Source: an uncultured Bacilli bacterium (GTDB taxonomy: Bacteria > Bacillota_I > Bacilli_A > RF39 > UBA660). Taken from it: DNA of 64,000 nucleotides. The notes beneath the pieces are model-generated. The model did no database searches. It was not told where the DNA came from and saw nothing but the letters and a program-made list of their open reading frames with translations. Both the position numbers and the translations under genes were made by a program. Of this stretch, positions 24,266 to 34,734 are shown one piece after another. Location: positions 11,837-75,836 of the forward strand of contig CAKOQK010000004.1 of NCBI GenBank assembly GCA_934101225.1, written 5' to 3'. How positions within the stretch are numbered: position 1 is the first letter of the stretch; each line of letters begins with the position of its first letter.

Positions 24266-26251
24266 ATGGCGAAGATATCAAAAAAAGGGTCTAAAGGGCA
24301 TCATACTTATACATTTAATTTAGTAGAAACATCAACAAGTGTTAGTGATAATACTAGCACAATGAATTATAGTTTTGTTTTAACAGATGATTCAAATTAT
24401 TTTTGGAGATCATTTGCGAAAAAAATATCATATAAATTAAAAGCTAATGGCTCTGAAATTGCAAGTGGTTATATTCCAAATCATACAAGTAAAACCGAAA
24501 CAATTACTTCAGGAACATTTACTGTACCTCATGATTCTGATGGTAATAAAACAATAGATTATAGTTTCACTGTAACTGATAATGCAAATCAAAGTTACAC
24601 ATCAGGTAATGCAAGTGAAAGTGGAACATTAAGTTTAAGTACAATTCCAAGATATTTATCAATAGACAAACTTGATATAGTAAGTAAAACTGAAACAAGT
24701 GCTATTATATCATGGGCTACTAGCGAAGCAGCTAGTGAAATATTATATAGTCTTGACAATGGGGCATCTTGGGTTAGTTCTGCTACGCACGGGGAAATTG
24801 TATCTGACGATAGAAAAAGCGGATTCTTTAATATTTATAATTTAAATGAAAATACAACTTATAATCTTAAAATTAAAGCTAAAAGAAGTGATAGTGGCTT
24901 ATATACTGAAAGTTCATCCAAAGATTTAGTTACTTATGCTTATCCATATTGTGAAGAAGCTCCTGATTTTATTATTGGAAATAAATTGATTTTAAAAATA
25001 TATAATCCATTAGGAAGAACTTATAATTGCAAAATAATTGGTGCAAATAATGATTCGTTAATGTTAAATGATTATCAAGATACAGCTATTTCTCCTTTTA
25101 ATAATGATGTATGGATAAATTTTTGGTATTCTTCTATTCCAAATTCTAAAACTGGTAAATATAAAGTACAAGTTATATATGGAAATTCAGTTAAAGAAAC
25201 AAATGGTGGAAACTATAGTGTTATTGGAACTGAAAAACCTGTATGCGGAACTATCACTTATCAAGATAGTGATTCGACAGTTACTGCTATTACTCAAAAC
25301 AATCAATATATAGTACAAAATATATCTAATTTAAAAGTTAGTTATACAAGTGCTACTGCCAAAAATAGTGCATCAATTGCTAAATATACATTCGAATTAA
25401 ATGGTATTGTAAAAGAAAGCACAAAATCAAGTGATACGATTGATTTTGGAAAAGTAAATGTTTCTGATGATATAGATTTAATTATGACTGTTACTGATAG
25501 CAGAGGTTTAACAACTTCTACAACTAAAAAAGTATTAATATTAGCACATAGTGATCCAACAGCACTAGTAACACTTAATAGATTAAATAATTATGAAGAT
25601 GAAACATATTTAACTGTTGACGGCTCAATATCAAGTGTAAACTCTAAAAATTCAATGATTATTAAATATAGATATAAATTAATCGATGGAGATTATAATG
25701 ATTTTATAACCATCAATGATAATACAAAGCAAACTTTAACATTAGATAAAAATAATATTTATATATTTAATATTTTAATAATAGATAGTTTTGGTGGAAA
25801 GTATGATAAAAATTTTACGTTAAACAAAGGAATTTTTCCTTTATTTATAGATACCATTTTAAATAGTGTCGGAATAAATTGCTTTCCAACTAAAAATAAT
25901 AGTTTTGAAGTAAATAATTTAGATCTATTTAGTATTATAAATAGTTTTAATAACTCAATCAAAGGAATTTTGTTAAATGGTGATGATGGTTTAAAAATAA
26001 ATGTTAAAAATTATGGATCAATAAACAAAATTCCAATTATAATTCTTGGAGCTGATAGTTCAAACTTAATTCCTGTACTAACAGTTGTTTATATTAAGCC
26101 AAATGATAATTTCGGCTATAAAAATTTAGGTACTGAAAAATCAGTAACAATGAGTGGAACTGCTATTCATATAGATGCTACTAAAGGATCATATTACTTT
26201 GTGATAGCTCCACCAATTTGTGAAATAGAATTAACAAATAATGCATTATAA
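24266..26251 (+). CDS. Minor structural protein, DUF859-like with FnIII-type domains
   Basis: This 661-residue protein starts after taggaagtg. Residues 1-130 form a beta domain (HTYTFNLVETSTSVSDNTST, and FTVPHDSDGNKTIDYSFTVT). It is followed by a fibronectin-III-like domain (SIDKLDIVSKTETSAIISWA) and further beta repeats. The arrangement matches the DUF859 minor structural proteins of streptococcal phages. The C-terminal 120 residues contain a hydrophobic beta-rich end. It probably forms a tail fibre or tip appendage. It is unusually rich in Thr, Ser and Asn. Confidence 0.7.
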   Translation: MAKISKKGSKGHHTYTFNLVETSTSVSDNTSTMNYSFVLTDDSNYFWRSFAKKISYKLKANGSEIASGYIPNHTSKTETITSGTFTVPHDSDGNKTIDYSFTVTDNANQSYTSGNASESGTLSLSTIPRYLSIDKLDIVSKTETSAIISWATSEAASEILYSLDNGASWVSSATHGEIVSDDRKSGFFNIYNLNENTTYNLKIKAKRSDSGLYTESSSKDLVTYAYPYCEEAPDFIIGNKLILKIYNPLGRTYNCKIIGANNDSLMLNDYQDTAISPFNNDVWINFWYSSIPNSKTGKYKVQVIYGNSVKETNGGNYSVIGTEKPVCGTITYQDSDSTVTAITQNNQYIVQNISNLKVSYTSATAKNSASIAKYTFELNGIVKESTKSSDTIDFGKVNVSDDIDLIMTVTDSRGLTTSTTKKVLILAHSDPTALVTLNRLNNYEDETYLTVDGSISSVNSKNSMIIKYRYKLIDGDYNDFITINDNTKQTLTLDKNNIYIFNILIIDSFGGKYDKNFTLNKGIFPLFIDTILNSVGINCFPTKNNSFEVNNLDLFSIINSFNNSIKGILLNGDDGLKINVKNYGSINKIPIIILGADSSNLIPVLTVVYIKPNDNFGYKNLGTEKSVTMSGTAIHIDATKGSYYFVIAPPICEIELTNNAL

Positions 26252-26264
26252 GGTGGTGATTTTA

Positions 26265-26618
26265 ATGGAAAATTTAACTTTAGGAGATCTAGCAAAAGGG
26301 TTAGCATTTATAGTTGGGCTTATTAGTTCAGTTGTTTATTTAAAAAAGGGAACTATTAAAGGAATTGCCTCAGTTATAGATGAACGGTTGGAACCAATAA
26401 AAAAAGAAGTAGAAAATTTAAAAGAAGAAACATCTAAGAATAATTTATCAAGTATAAAAACTGATTTAATTAATTTAATGGAACTTACAGATAAAGAAAA
26501 AGTATCTCCAGAACAAAAAATGAGAAGTTATGAGTTATATGATTATTATTGCAAGCATGGTGGTAATAGTTATGTCCATGACAAATGGGAAAGATTAAAA
26601 AACGAAGGAAAAATATAA
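26265..26618 (+). CDS. Small phage membrane protein, XhlA/holin-associated type
   Basis: This 117-residue protein starts after aaggtggtg, within 13 bases of the previous stop. Residues 9-25 form one membrane helix (LAKGLAFIVGLISSVVYL). They are followed by a charged region (IDERLEPIKKEVENLKEETS) and a conserved-looking tail (PEQKMRSYELYDYYCKHGGN, then DKWERLKNEG). Such proteins sit directly upstream of the holin and endolysin and may help lysis, but their activity is not well defined. The position between tail fibre and holin supports this. Confidence 0.65.
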   Translation: MENLTLGDLAKGLAFIVGLISSVVYLKKGTIKGIASVIDERLEPIKKEVENLKEETSKNNLSSIKTDLINLMELTDKEKVSPEQKMRSYELYDYYCKHGGNSYVHDKWERLKNEGKI

Positions 26619-26628
26619 GGAGGAAACA

Positions 26629-26829
26629 ATGAAAAAAGGAATTGATGATGTAAAAAGTTATGTAACAATATTATTTGCTACTGCATTAGTAGCATTGTTA
26701 TTTATTGCTGTATTTAAAGGTGAAAATATATTTGAAACAGTGTTCTTATTATTCACTAATTTATGTACTGCAGTATTTACATATTTTTTTACCAGAAAAA
26801 AAGATTCAACAAATAAGGAAGGAGAATAA
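26629..26829 (+). CDS. Putative holin
   Basis: The 66-residue protein has two hydrophobic helices (about residues 12-28 and 34-52) with a short polar N-terminus and a Lys/Glu-rich C-terminus (FFTRKKDSTNKEGE). That is a class II holin topology. It starts 6 bases after aaggagg and lies 3 bases before the endolysin. It would form membrane pores that trigger lysis. The assignment rests on topology and position, as holin sequences are poorly conserved. Confidence 0.75.
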   Translation: MKKGIDDVKSYVTILFATALVALLFIAVFKGENIFETVFLLFTNLCTAVFTYFFTRKKDSTNKEGE

Positions 26830-26832
26830 ATA

Positions 26833-27543
26833 ATGATTAAATTAAAATATCCCTTAAAATTTGTAGGGATAACACAAGATTTTTCATCAAATCATCGTGC
26901 TAATGATTTAGGATGGAATAATGCATATGGCGGCAAAAATGCAAATATCTATGCATGTGGCGATGGAGTAGTTACAAGTATTTGTGATGGCAGAAATAAT
27001 TCGATGGTTGATGGGGATAGTGGAAACTATGTAACCATTGAATATGCAGATGGATACAAAACAAGAACTTGTCATATGTTAAAAGGCTCTATAACTGTCA
27101 AGAAGGGCGATAAAGTTACCAGAGATACTATTATAGGTAAAATGGGAAATAGTGGCTATTGTGGAAGAAATAAAGCATATCACGTTCATTTTATTGTTTG
27201 GAAGAATAGTGTTAGAGTTAATCCTAGAGAACACGTATATATTTATGAAGATAATGTTGTTGCTAAAACAAATAAATATGATCTACTTTATTACAATGGT
27301 GAAGAAGAAAAATCATCTGCACCTGTTGATAATAGAAAGTATATTCAAATAAATGCTAAAAGTGGTGTGTGGTGTAGAAAAGGAATAGGATTTAAATATT
27401 CTAAATATAAAGCTATCCCTTGGGGAACAAAATGTGAACTAGTAGAAAAAAACGTTGGAACAGCTAATGGTTATAAATGGGATAAAATTATTTATAATGG
27501 TGTAACAGTATATCTTCCAAATAGTTGGAATAAATATCTATAA
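26833..27543 (+). CDS. Endolysin: M23 peptidase with C-terminal SH3 domain
   Basis: This 236-residue lysin begins with an M23/LytM domain. The predicted zinc ligands are His21 and Asp25 in SNHRANDLGW and His119 in YHVHFIVW (His117 nearby), with the usual VTIEYADGYKTRTCHM strand. After a linker (about residues 155-168) comes an SH3-like cell-wall-binding domain with GVWCRKGIGFKYSKYKAIPW and KWDKIIYNGVTVYLP. It should cut peptide cross-links of the host wall. There is no signal peptide, so release depends on the holin. It is the last gene before the operon terminator. Confidence 0.85.
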   Translation: MIKLKYPLKFVGITQDFSSNHRANDLGWNNAYGGKNANIYACGDGVVTSICDGRNNSMVDGDSGNYVTIEYADGYKTRTCHMLKGSITVKKGDKVTRDTIIGKMGNSGYCGRNKAYHVHFIVWKNSVRVNPREHVYIYEDNVVAKTNKYDLLYYNGEEEKSSAPVDNRKYIQINAKSGVWCRKGIGFKYSKYKAIPWGTKCELVEKNVGTANGYKWDKIIYNGVTVYLPNSWNKYL

Positions 27544-27585
27544 AAAAACAAGGTAGGGAATATCAGATCCTTACCTTGTTTTTTT
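27543..27585 (+). terminator. Strong terminator ending the phage late operon
   Basis: Bases around ACAAGGTAGGGA (27548-27559) pair with TCCTTACCTTGT (27568-27579), with one G-U pair and an 8-base loop. The stem is extended by A-T pairs and followed by seven T. The A-run before the stem makes it potentially active in both directions. Confidence 0.85.
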
Positions 27586-27628
27586 ATTTGAAGAATATTT
27601 GATGATATTTTTTAATAAAACATTAATC

Positions 27629-27652
27629 TCATGGTAATTTTCATGGTAATTT
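27629..27652. repeat. Tandem TCATGGTAATTT repeat near the prophage right end
   Basis: The 12-base unit TCATGGTAATTT occurs twice head to tail (27629-27640 and 27641-27652), just outside the late terminator. Short direct repeats here, between the lysis genes and host DNA, are typical arm-type sites for a tyrosine integrase. The integrase gene is not in the window, so this is inference. The right attachment core should lie in about 27650-27820. Confidence 0.45.
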
Positions 27653-27729
27653 TTATTAAAGATAAGATTTTATGCATATAAAATTGAATTTATCGTTTCC
27701 CATACAGGTCACCATATTTGAAATTTATG

Positions 27730-27748
27730 CCCATTTTATGGGTTTTTT
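27730..27748 (+). terminator. Small terminator-like hairpin, possible host gene 3' end
   Basis: CCCAT (27730-27734), TTT and ATGGG (27738-27742) followed by six T form a short terminator-like hairpin. No gene ends just before it in this window. It could be the terminator of a host gene separated by the prophage, which would place the attachment core just upstream. The stem is only 5 bp. Confidence 0.4.
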
Positions 27749-27822
27749 AATGCAAAATGTTTAGTGTTCTTTTAAAATATAATTTTTTAGACAATTATTG
27801 TAAATTCTCATTATTATTGTAT

Positions 27823-27847
27823 AAAAAAAGAAGAACTATCTTCTTTT
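27823..27847 (-). terminator. Terminator with the gene's stop codon in its loop
   Basis: On the minus strand AAAAGAAGA (27847-27839) pairs with TCTTCTTTT (27834-27826) around a 4-base loop, followed by T (the plus-strand A-run from 27823). The loop bases include the TAG stop (27838-27836) of the gene it terminates. Confidence 0.7.
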
Positions 27848-28102
27848 GAAATTCATTGTATCTTCTTGAATTAAAGTTAAGTTATTTGATTCTAATTCTT
27901 CTCTTGTAACTAATTTATCATTATGTTTTATAAAATGTCTAGATTGTTCGGAAATTAAATCATTTACTTCCATTAACATTTTTGTTATTTCGGTTGTTCC
28001 AACAATTCCAGCTTCGTAGGCTTTTTTTAAATTATTTTGTAAATATTCTCTGTATTCAAGACATGTTTCTATAATTTTTTTTCTATATTCTGTTTCTGTC
28101 AT
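27836..28102 (-). CDS. Small helical protein, 88 aa, minus strand at the prophage junction
   Basis: The protein (MTETEYRKKIIETCLEYREY, then GIVGTTEITKMLMEVNDLIS and a short tail ending NFKRR) is soluble and helical with no recognised family. It is a real gene: on the minus strand aaggaggg lies 9 bases before the ATG, and a terminator follows immediately. It is transcribed against both the prophage and gltX. It may be a prophage-borne moron gene or a host gene; the attachment site position would decide. Function is unknown. Confidence 0.65.
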   Translation of the reverse strand: MTETEYRKKIIETCLEYREYLQNNLKKAYEAGIVGTTEITKMLMEVNDLISEQSRHFIKHNDKLVTREELESNNLTLIQEDTMNFKRR

Positions 28103-28239
28103 TGTAATATCCCTCCTTGTTTTAATTATATAATATATAATTATTTTAGTATTGTTTTAATTGTTAATTTTTACATTGTATTTACACTATTTATGCTTCT
28201 TTTTGGTTTATTTATTTGTGTAATTATAAATGTTGTGCC

Positions 28240-28268
28240 TTGATTATAGTATTTTTGTGTAATATAAT
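28240..28268 (+). promoter_or_regulatory. Promoter of gltX
   Basis: TTGATT at 28240-28245 and TATAAT at 28263-28268 are 17 bases apart. The gltX ribosome site (gaggagga) begins 15 bases later. No T-box or other leader structure is visible in the intervening sequence. Confidence 0.75.
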
Positions 28269-28298
28269 TAACTTGTTTAATTGAGGAGGAATTGTATT

Positions 28299-29933
28299 AT
28301 GGATTATGAAAAACTTGCTGAATTATTATATCCTGATGTTAATTTAACTATTGAAGATTTAGAAAAAAGATATCCTAAAAGAAATTTAGATGAAAAAGCT
28401 GAAGTATGTAGATTTGCACCTAGTCCAACTGGTAGAATGCATATGGGAAATTTATTTGCTTCATTTGTACCAGAGAGATTTGCTCATCAAACTAATGGTG
28501 TATTTATTTTAAGAATTGAAGATACTGATGATAAGAGAGCTATTGATGATGGTGTTAATTTAATTATAAGTGATTTAAAAGAATATAATTATAGAGTTGA
28601 TGAGGGACCTATTAATGGTGGAGAGTATGGACCTTATATTCAAAGTCAAAGAAAAGAAATATATCATACAGTTGCTAAGTATTTAGTTTCTATTGGAAGA
28701 GCTTATCCTTGTTTTTGTTCAGAGGATGATTTAAGTCATATGAGAGAAGAACAAGAAGCTTGTAAAGATAGAATTGGTTATTATGGAAAATATGCTAAGT
28801 GTCGTAATTTAAGTTATGATGAAGTAAAAGAACATATTGATAATGGTGATAAATGGGTACTTAGGTTAAAATCTATGGGTGATTTTAATAAAAAATTTAC
28901 TTTTAAAGATTTGATTAAAGGTACTATTGAATTACCTGAAAATGATTTAGATCAAGTATTAATTAAGTCTGATGGAGTTCCACCTTATGCTTTTGCTCAT
29001 GTTTGTGATGATCATTTTATGAGAGTTACAACAGTTACAAGAGATGATTCTTATATTTCATCAGTACCTTATCATTTAGAATTATGGAAGGCTTGTGGGT
29101 TTGATGCTCCTAAGTTTGCGCACTTGTTACCACTTAATAAAAAAGATGGGGATACTGTTAGAAAACTAAGTAAGAGAAAAGATCCTGAAGCTGCTGTTGC
29201 CTTTTATCATGAAAGAGGAATTCCAGTTGAAGCAGTTAAATTATATTTTGCGACTTTGTTAAATTCTAATTTTGATGGATGGTTTATGCAAAATCAAGAT
29301 AAGAATTATAATGATTTTATGTTTACATTTAATAAGATGTGTACAAGTGGAGGTTCTTTATTTGATATTGAAAAATTAATTAATATATCTAAAAATTATT
29401 TAAGTAGATTAAGTGCTAAAGAGGTATTTGATAATTTAGATAATTGGTCTAAAGAGTTTGATAAAGATTTTAATGAATTAATTAATAAATATAAAGAATA
29501 TACAATTAATATTTTAAATATTGAGAGAGAACAAAAGAAACCAAGAAAGGATTTTGCTTGTTATAGTGAAATAAAAGATAATATTTGGTATATGTATGAT
29601 GAATTATTTGATTCAAATATGGTTAAGTTTGAAGTTAAAAATATAGATGAAATTGGTAATATTTTAAACTCTTATGCTAATAAATATTATGATGAAAATG
29701 ATTCGAAGGAAGAATGGTTTAATAAAATTAAATTATTATGTGATGAATTCGGTTATATAACTGATATGAAAGTATATAAAGAAAATCCTGATGCATATAA
29801 GGGAAGTATAGCTGATATATCAAATATTATAAGAGTAGCGTTAACTACTAAAACAACTACACCTGATTTATATGAAATAATGAAATTATTAGGTAAAGAT
29901 AGAGTTATGAAGAGATTAAACAATCTAAAATAG
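28299..29933 (+). CDS. gltX: Glutamyl-tRNA synthetase
   Basis: This 544-residue class I synthetase joins glutamate to tRNA-Glu in the cytoplasm. The HIGH-like motif is PSPTGRMHMGN at residues 41-51, IEDTDDKRAIDDG follows, and the KMSKS-like motif is RKLSKRKD. Cysteines in CFCSEDD and later YAKC fit the zinc site seen in many bacterial GltX. The start at 28299 follows gaggagga; an in-frame TTG at 28281 precedes that site. Length is above the common 470-490 residues because of extra sequence in the C-terminal half. Whether it also charges tRNA-Gln cannot be told from sequence here. Confidence 0.9.
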   Translation: MDYEKLAELLYPDVNLTIEDLEKRYPKRNLDEKAEVCRFAPSPTGRMHMGNLFASFVPERFAHQTNGVFILRIEDTDDKRAIDDGVNLIISDLKEYNYRVDEGPINGGEYGPYIQSQRKEIYHTVAKYLVSIGRAYPCFCSEDDLSHMREEQEACKDRIGYYGKYAKCRNLSYDEVKEHIDNGDKWVLRLKSMGDFNKKFTFKDLIKGTIELPENDLDQVLIKSDGVPPYAFAHVCDDHFMRVTTVTRDDSYISSVPYHLELWKACGFDAPKFAHLLPLNKKDGDTVRKLSKRKDPEAAVAFYHERGIPVEAVKLYFATLLNSNFDGWFMQNQDKNYNDFMFTFNKMCTSGGSLFDIEKLINISKNYLSRLSAKEVFDNLDNWSKEFDKDFNELINKYKEYTINILNIEREQKKPRKDFACYSEIKDNIWYMYDELFDSNMVKFEVKNIDEIGNILNSYANKYYDENDSKEEWFNKIKLLCDEFGYITDMKVYKENPDAYKGSIADISNIIRVALTTKTTTPDLYEIMKLLGKDRVMKRLNNLK

Positions 29934-29942
29934 GTTGTTTTT
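29918..29942 (+). terminator. Terminator of gltX
   Basis: AAACAATCT (29918-29926) pairs with AGGTTGTTT (29932-29940), 9 bp with one G-U, around a 5-base loop and followed by a T-run. The gltX stop TAG at 29931-29933 lies at the loop edge. Confidence 0.7.
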
Positions 29943-29956
29943 CTTTTGATGTTACA

Positions 29957-29992
29957 GTGAACAAAAATGTTTACTTTTGCAAAATTGTTCAC
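29957..29992. repeat. Inverted repeat upstream of pcrA
   Basis: GTGAACAA (29957-29964) and TTGTTCAC (29985-29992) are perfect 8-base inverted copies separated by 20 bases. They lie about 35 bases before the predicted pcrA -35 box. This could be an operator for a dimeric regulator or a small hairpin; nothing in the window identifies the binder. Confidence 0.35.
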
Positions 29993-30025
29993 TTTATATT
30001 TTTTGTGAAATCTTTATTTGTTCGA

Positions 30026-30054
30026 TAGACACAAAATTTATTATTTGTTAAAAT
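30026..30054 (+). promoter_or_regulatory. Promoter of pcrA
   Basis: TAGACA at 30026-30031 and TAAAAT at 30049-30054 are separated by 17 bases, each matching the sigma-A consensus at five of six positions. The pcrA ribosome site tggaggt follows about 20 bases later. Confidence 0.6.
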
Positions 30055-30087
30055 TAATGTTAGTGAAAATACTGGAGGTATTGTGTT

Positions 30088-32166
30088 ATGAATGATTTAC
30101 TTAAAAATTTAAATGATGAACAAATAGAGGCTGTTAAACATAATGAAGGACCTTGTTTAGTACTTGCTGGGGCAGGATCTGGAAAGACAAAGGTTTTAAC
30201 TAATCGTATTGCTTATTTAATAGAAAATGGAGTAAGGGATTATAATATTTTAGCGATTACATTTACAAATAAGGCTGCAAAAGAAATGAGAGATAGAGTT
30301 TATAATTTAGTTGGAGATGTTGCTTCTTTTATTGGAACTTTTCACTCATTAGGTTTGAGAATTATTAGAGAAAATTGTGGATATTTAAATTTACCTTCTA
30401 ATTTTAGTATTATTGATAGTGATGATGTGTTGACTGTTATTAAGAAGATTCTTAAAGATATGAATTTAGATACAAAACAATATAGTCCTTCTTATATTAG
30501 AAATAGAATATCTTTTATTAAGAATCAAATGCTTAGTGAAATGGAACTTGATAAGTTTTTTAATACGCCTATAGATAAAATAGTTGTAGATGTATACTAT
30601 AAATATAACGAAAGACTTATTGCTAGTGCGGCAGTTGACTTTGATGATTTATTATTAATGCCTGTTAGGTTATTTGAACATAATAAAGAGATACTTGAAC
30701 ATTATCAAGAAAGATATAAATACATATTAATAGATGAGTATCAGGATACAAATCCAGTTCAGTATAAGTTATCTAAACTTCTTGCGAGTAAATATAAAAA
30801 TATATTTGTTGTAGGTGATATGAATCAAAGTATTTATGCATTTAGACAAGCAGATTATCATAACATAGTTAATTTTGAAAAAGATTATGCTAATGCGAAA
30901 ACAATTAAGTTAGAACATAATTATAGAAGTACAAATAATATTTTAAATGCGGCTAACGATGTAATAAGTCATAATAAGGAAAGAAAAGATTTAAGGTTAT
31001 ATTCTGATAAAGGCGATGGACCTAAAATTACTTATTTAAGAAGTTATGATGAAAAACATGAAATATCTTTAGTTATAGATGAAATTAACAAATTATATTT
31101 AGATGGTTATGAACCTAAAGATGTAGCTATTCTATATAGAACTAATGCTCAATCAAGAGCTATTGAAGAGGTGTTTGCTTCTAAAGGTATTCCTTATAAA
31201 ATTTATGGTAGTTATTATTTTTACAACAGAAAAGAAATTAAAGATTTAATATCTTATTTAAAATTAATTTATAACGATAAAGATGAAATTAGTTTAAGAA
31301 GAATTATTAATGTTCCTAAAAGAGGTATTGGAGATAGTGCTATTAAGGATATTGAACTTAGAGCTAATTTAAATCAGTGTAGTATGTATGATGCACTTGA
31401 AAGTAAGAAAGAATTGGAGTTTAAAGATATAATTGAATCTATTAAGAAAACTAGTGAAAATTTATCGTTGACAGAGTTAATTGATGAAGTTCTTGATAAA
31501 TCAGGAATGAAGAAGGAACTAGAGAGTAGTCATTTAATTGAAGATGAAACTAGATTAGAAAACCTAATGGAATTTAAAAGTATAACTGCTTCTTATGAAG
31601 AGAGAACTGGTTCTGTTAATTTAGGAGACTTTTTAGAAGAGATATCTTTAGTTTCTGATCAAGCTAATCATACGGAAGATGGTAATGTAGTTACTTTAAT
31701 GACTTTACATAGTGCGAAGGGCCTTGAATTTCCAGTTGTGTTTATGGTTGGAATGGAAGAAGGTATTTTTCCTCATAATATGTCTATTATGGAAGATAAT
31801 ATTGAAGAAGAAAGAAGACTTTGTTACGTAGGAATAACTAGAGCAAAAGAAAAACTTTATTTAACAAACGCGAAGAGAAGAATGCTTTACGGTAAAGATC
31901 AAATGAATGTTCCTTCTAGATTTATTGCTGAAATAAAAGATGATTTACTGGAAAAGAATGAAATAAATAAAGAAGAAAAGATTATTAAAAAAGGTGAAAT
32001 GTATACTAAAGATAATAGTGATATTGTTAAAGGTAGTATTATTGATCACACAGAATATGGACTTGGGGCTGTAATTGATGTTAGTGGTAGCTTAATAACT
32101 GTGGCTTTTAAGTGTGGTGTTAAAAAATTAATGAAGAATCATAAAAGTATTACGAAAGTTAGCTAA
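30088..32166 (+). CDS. pcrA: DNA helicase PcrA (UvrD family)
   Basis: This 692-residue superfamily 1 helicase unwinds DNA 3' to 5' in repair and plasmid replication. Motif I is AGAGSGKT at residues 27-34. Motif Ia contains AITFTNKAAKEM, motif II is DEYQDTN, and motif III is VGDMNQSIYAFRQAD. Motifs V and VI are visible as TLHSAKGLEFPVVF and RLCYVGITRAKEKLYL. The C-terminal 50 residues form a Tudor-like domain (GSIIDHTEYGLGAVIDVSGS) typical of PcrA. It is followed closely by ligA, as in many Firmicutes where pcrA and ligA are operon partners. Confidence 0.95.
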   Translation: MNDLLKNLNDEQIEAVKHNEGPCLVLAGAGSGKTKVLTNRIAYLIENGVRDYNILAITFTNKAAKEMRDRVYNLVGDVASFIGTFHSLGLRIIRENCGYLNLPSNFSIIDSDDVLTVIKKILKDMNLDTKQYSPSYIRNRISFIKNQMLSEMELDKFFNTPIDKIVVDVYYKYNERLIASAAVDFDDLLLMPVRLFEHNKEILEHYQERYKYILIDEYQDTNPVQYKLSKLLASKYKNIFVVGDMNQSIYAFRQADYHNIVNFEKDYANAKTIKLEHNYRSTNNILNAANDVISHNKERKDLRLYSDKGDGPKITYLRSYDEKHEISLVIDEINKLYLDGYEPKDVAILYRTNAQSRAIEEVFASKGIPYKIYGSYYFYNRKEIKDLISYLKLIYNDKDEISLRRIINVPKRGIGDSAIKDIELRANLNQCSMYDALESKKELEFKDIIESIKKTSENLSLTELIDEVLDKSGMKKELESSHLIEDETRLENLMEFKSITASYEERTGSVNLGDFLEEISLVSDQANHTEDGNVVTLMTLHSAKGLEFPVVFMVGMEEGIFPHNMSIMEDNIEEERRLCYVGITRAKEKLYLTNAKRRMLYGKDQMNVPSRFIAEIKDDLLEKNEINKEEKIIKKGEMYTKDNSDIVKGSIIDHTEYGLGAVIDVSGSLITVAFKCGVKKLMKNHKSITKVS

Positions 32167-32186
32167 ATTTGTAGTTAACTTTCTTT
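32155..32186 (+). terminator. Weak terminator between pcrA and ligA
   Basis: AAAGTTAGCT (32155-32164) and AGTTAACTTT (32173-32182) form a 10-bp stem with one G-U and an 8-base loop. Only a short broken T-run follows, so termination may be partial and some read-through into ligA is likely. Confidence 0.5.
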
Positions 32187-32197
32187 ATTATTTTTGA

Positions 32198-34204
<2,007 letters not shown>

Positions 34205-34218
34205 CAAATTATGTAAAC

Positions 34219-34247
34219 TAGAAATATATAATAAGATATAGTATAAT
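34219..34247 (+). promoter_or_regulatory. Promoter before the 34264 gene
   Basis: TAGAAA at 34219-34224 and a perfect TATAAT at 34242-34247 are separated by 17 bases. The ribosome site gaggtg of the following gene is 7 bases downstream, leaving a very short leader. Confidence 0.55.
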
Positions 34248-34263
34248 GAATTTGAGGTGTTAT

Positions 34264-34734
34264 ATGAATAATATAAAAAAGTTTTATAAAAATAACCGTA
34301 TTTATTGTATTTTAATGGGAATAAGTATATTTTGTCTTGCTATTATAGCTGTACTTTGTATAATTTATTTTGTTAATCAAACTAAAAATGATAAGTATGG
34401 AGATAGATTAAATGGAATTGAATCAGTTCAAATTACTGAAGATAAGACAAATGAGATGGTTAATTTAATTAAAGAAAATGAATTAGTAGATAACGCTAGT
34501 GTTAGTATAAAAGGAAAAATAATTTATATAACTGTTTCATTAAAAGATGGAAAAGTTACTGATGCTCAATCTATTGCAGTTAAATCATTATCTTCTTTAA
34601 GCGAAGATGAAAAAGCTTTTTACGATATAAATTTTGCTTTTACTAAAAATGATGATGAAACTTTCCCTATTATGGGTTATAAAAAGAGTGATGCTACTAT
34701 AATTTCTTGGTCTAGAGTTAATGGTGAAGAGTAA
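34264..34734 (+). CDS. Single-pass membrane protein, unknown function
   Basis: This 156-residue protein has one membrane helix at about residues 15-38 (ILMGISIFCLAIIAVLCIIY). An extracellular alpha/beta domain follows, with VQITEDKTNEMVNLIKENEL and ASVSIKGKIIYITVSLKDGK. The start at 34264 has gaggtg upstream. Its last base overlaps the first base of the next ATG (TAATG), so it is translated with the sensor gene at 34734 and may share its pathway. The soluble domain is reminiscent of small anchored domains but no family is recognised. Confidence 0.7.
   Translation: MNNIKKFYKNNRIYCILMGISIFCLAIIAVLCIIYFVNQTKNDKYGDRLNGIESVQITEDKTNEMVNLIKENELVDNASVSIKGKIIYITVSLKDGKVTDAQSIAVKSLSSLSEDEKAFYDINFAFTKNDDETFPIMGYKKSDATIISWSRVNGEE

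Noticed and set aside
27152..27352. Plus-strand frame inside the endolysin
   Set aside because: Out-of-frame shadow in the M23 domain coding sequence; the endolysin frame has catalytic motifs.
27660..27730. Possible tRNA 3' end (cccatacaggtcacca)
   Set aside because: No T-loop consensus, no acceptor-stem partner and no cloverleaf can be drawn, so it was not called as a tRNA or as an integration target.
27590..27835. CRISPR-like array
   Set aside because: Only one tandem 12-base duplication is present, with no spacers and no cas genes in the window.
28103..28298. T-box or other riboswitch before gltX
   Set aside because: No T-box core sequence or antiterminator structure is present; only a plain promoter and ribosome site are seen.
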